From Auriscalpium vulgare (Eukaryota; Basidiomycota; Agaricomycetes; Russulales; Auriscalpiaceae), in contig JAHBBC010000022.1 of the NCBI GenBank assembly GCA_019915015.1, positions 186,001 through 250,000 on the forward strand: a stretch of DNA of 64,000 nt. The letters are read 5' to 3'. How positions within the stretch are numbered: the first letter of the stretch is position 1; each line of letters opens with the position of its first letter. The notes under the pieces are model-generated. The model was not told the DNA's origin. It did not search any database and saw only the letters and a program-made list of their open reading frames with translations. Shown piece by piece: positions 63,448-64,000 of this stretch. A program made the translations under genes and the position numbers.

Positions 63448-64000
63448 CTGATCGATCGCATCATTCACTTTCCCAATGAACCTCTCCACGAACTGCTGCG
63501 TGTTCTCCATCCGCTGAAGACCTACGTTGCTGCACGAAGCGCAGATCTCCACTGCGCACTGTGAACTGATCGCCTCCTCGTGCGGGCGAAGGAGGAGCAG
63601 ACGGCCGGCGTTGTCGAGATACCTCCACAATGGCACAAATACCCCGGCGCGCGTACCAGTGTCCGTGCTCGGGCGGCATGCTATAATCAAAGATGGAGCA
63701 GGAACGGCATGGCGAAGAAAATTGCTTGGTCAAGCCGCTCGCATCGAGGAATAAATCCCGCCTCGAGGCGACGGCTGAGGCTGCGACTCCACACGCGATG
63801 TAATATTGAACGAGCGCATTCAGCGCACTGCTCGACAGCTTGGCAGCCGGCGATGCCGCCGCCACGATCGGGAGCGGCACTCTGAGCGCAGCGCGTGCAG
63901 CCGTCCTGGCTATCTCGTCATGGTTGTAGGTGGATGCGACAGCGAAAACGCCGACCGGATCATCGACGAGGCGATCTCGCAGGGCGTCGTCGATGGCGTC
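63448..64000 (-). pseudogene. BTB/POZ domain protein 3, frameshifted, continues past window edge
   Basis: From the right edge the minus strand reads DAIDDALRDRLVDDPVGVFA, then SSSALNALVQYYIACGVAAS and RRDLF, matching the C-terminal half of BTB protein 1. At HWYARR the frame breaks: a run of four C (63642-63645 on the plus strand) looks like one base too many. The other frame continues FVPLWRYLDNAGRLLLLRP, FVERFIGKVNDAIDQ. A GTGCGT donor at 63447 matches the last intron of the other two BTB genes. The BTB domain itself is outside the window. A sequencing error at the homopolymer is an alternative. Confidence 0.65.

Overview
The window looks like a chromosomal segment of an Agaricomycete (mushroom-forming basidiomycete, possibly a wood-decay lineage). 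Reasons: many short GT-AG introns of about 45-75 bp, GC-rich coding sequence, genes of typically agaricomycete families (DUF6533 membrane protein, BTB proteins with the PVARP/PVKSP core, UbiA-type prenyltransferase, TET/JBP-like dioxygenase), abundant Ty3/Gypsy and Ty1/Copia elements, and a small ORF with the hallmarks of a homobasidiomycete lipopeptide pheromone precursor (CaaX end CVVA). No prokaryotic feature, rRNA or tRNA was seen.

Layout. 1-7.3 kb: a 4-exon TET/JBP-like 2OG-Fe(II) dioxygenase gene on the minus strand, a 2-exon gene with an RNase H1 N-terminal-like domain, and a 7-exon gene of an expanded agaricomycete family of unknown function. 7.3-8.8 kb: a degenerate GCCCAT-rich tract and a tandem array of about 107-bp units that alternates between two subtypes. 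9-27.7 kb: a nest of three Gypsy elements. Element A (plus strand) is interrupted in gag by element B (minus strand, 1.16-kb LTRs, TSD CCGG) and between RNase H and integrase by element C (plus strand, 341-bp LTRs, TSD ATGGG, intact polyprotein with a chromodomain). Both insertions are clean: removing each element with one target-site copy puts A's reading frame back together. A itself is cut off inside its integrase.

27.7-39.6 kb: repeat-rich, gene-poor DNA with a diverged pair of long duplicate segments and a BTB-gene relic, then a 5-exon gene joining a USP8-dimerisation-like helical region to seven near-identical WD40 repeats. 39.6-45.6 kb: a full-length Copia element with an intact 1429-residue polyprotein; its 5-bp target duplication (AGGTA) falls on what looks like the 5' splice site of a small gene. 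45.6-50.4 kb: two BTB genes on the minus strand with a decayed sedolisin (peptidase S53) relic between them. 51-59 kb: a cluster of small secreted-protein-like genes on the minus strand, two of them inside a 1.1-kb segmental duplication, with a 4-exon UbiA gene in the middle. 60-64 kb: a DUF6533 seven-helix-type membrane protein, the pheromone-precursor-like gene, and a frameshifted third BTB gene that runs off the right edge.

How the parts relate: most of the mass is mobile DNA. The host genes are mainly lineage-expanded accessory families (BTB, small secreted proteins, DUF6533, TET/JBP-like, WD40), so this reads as a fast-evolving, transposon-rich region and not a housekeeping block.
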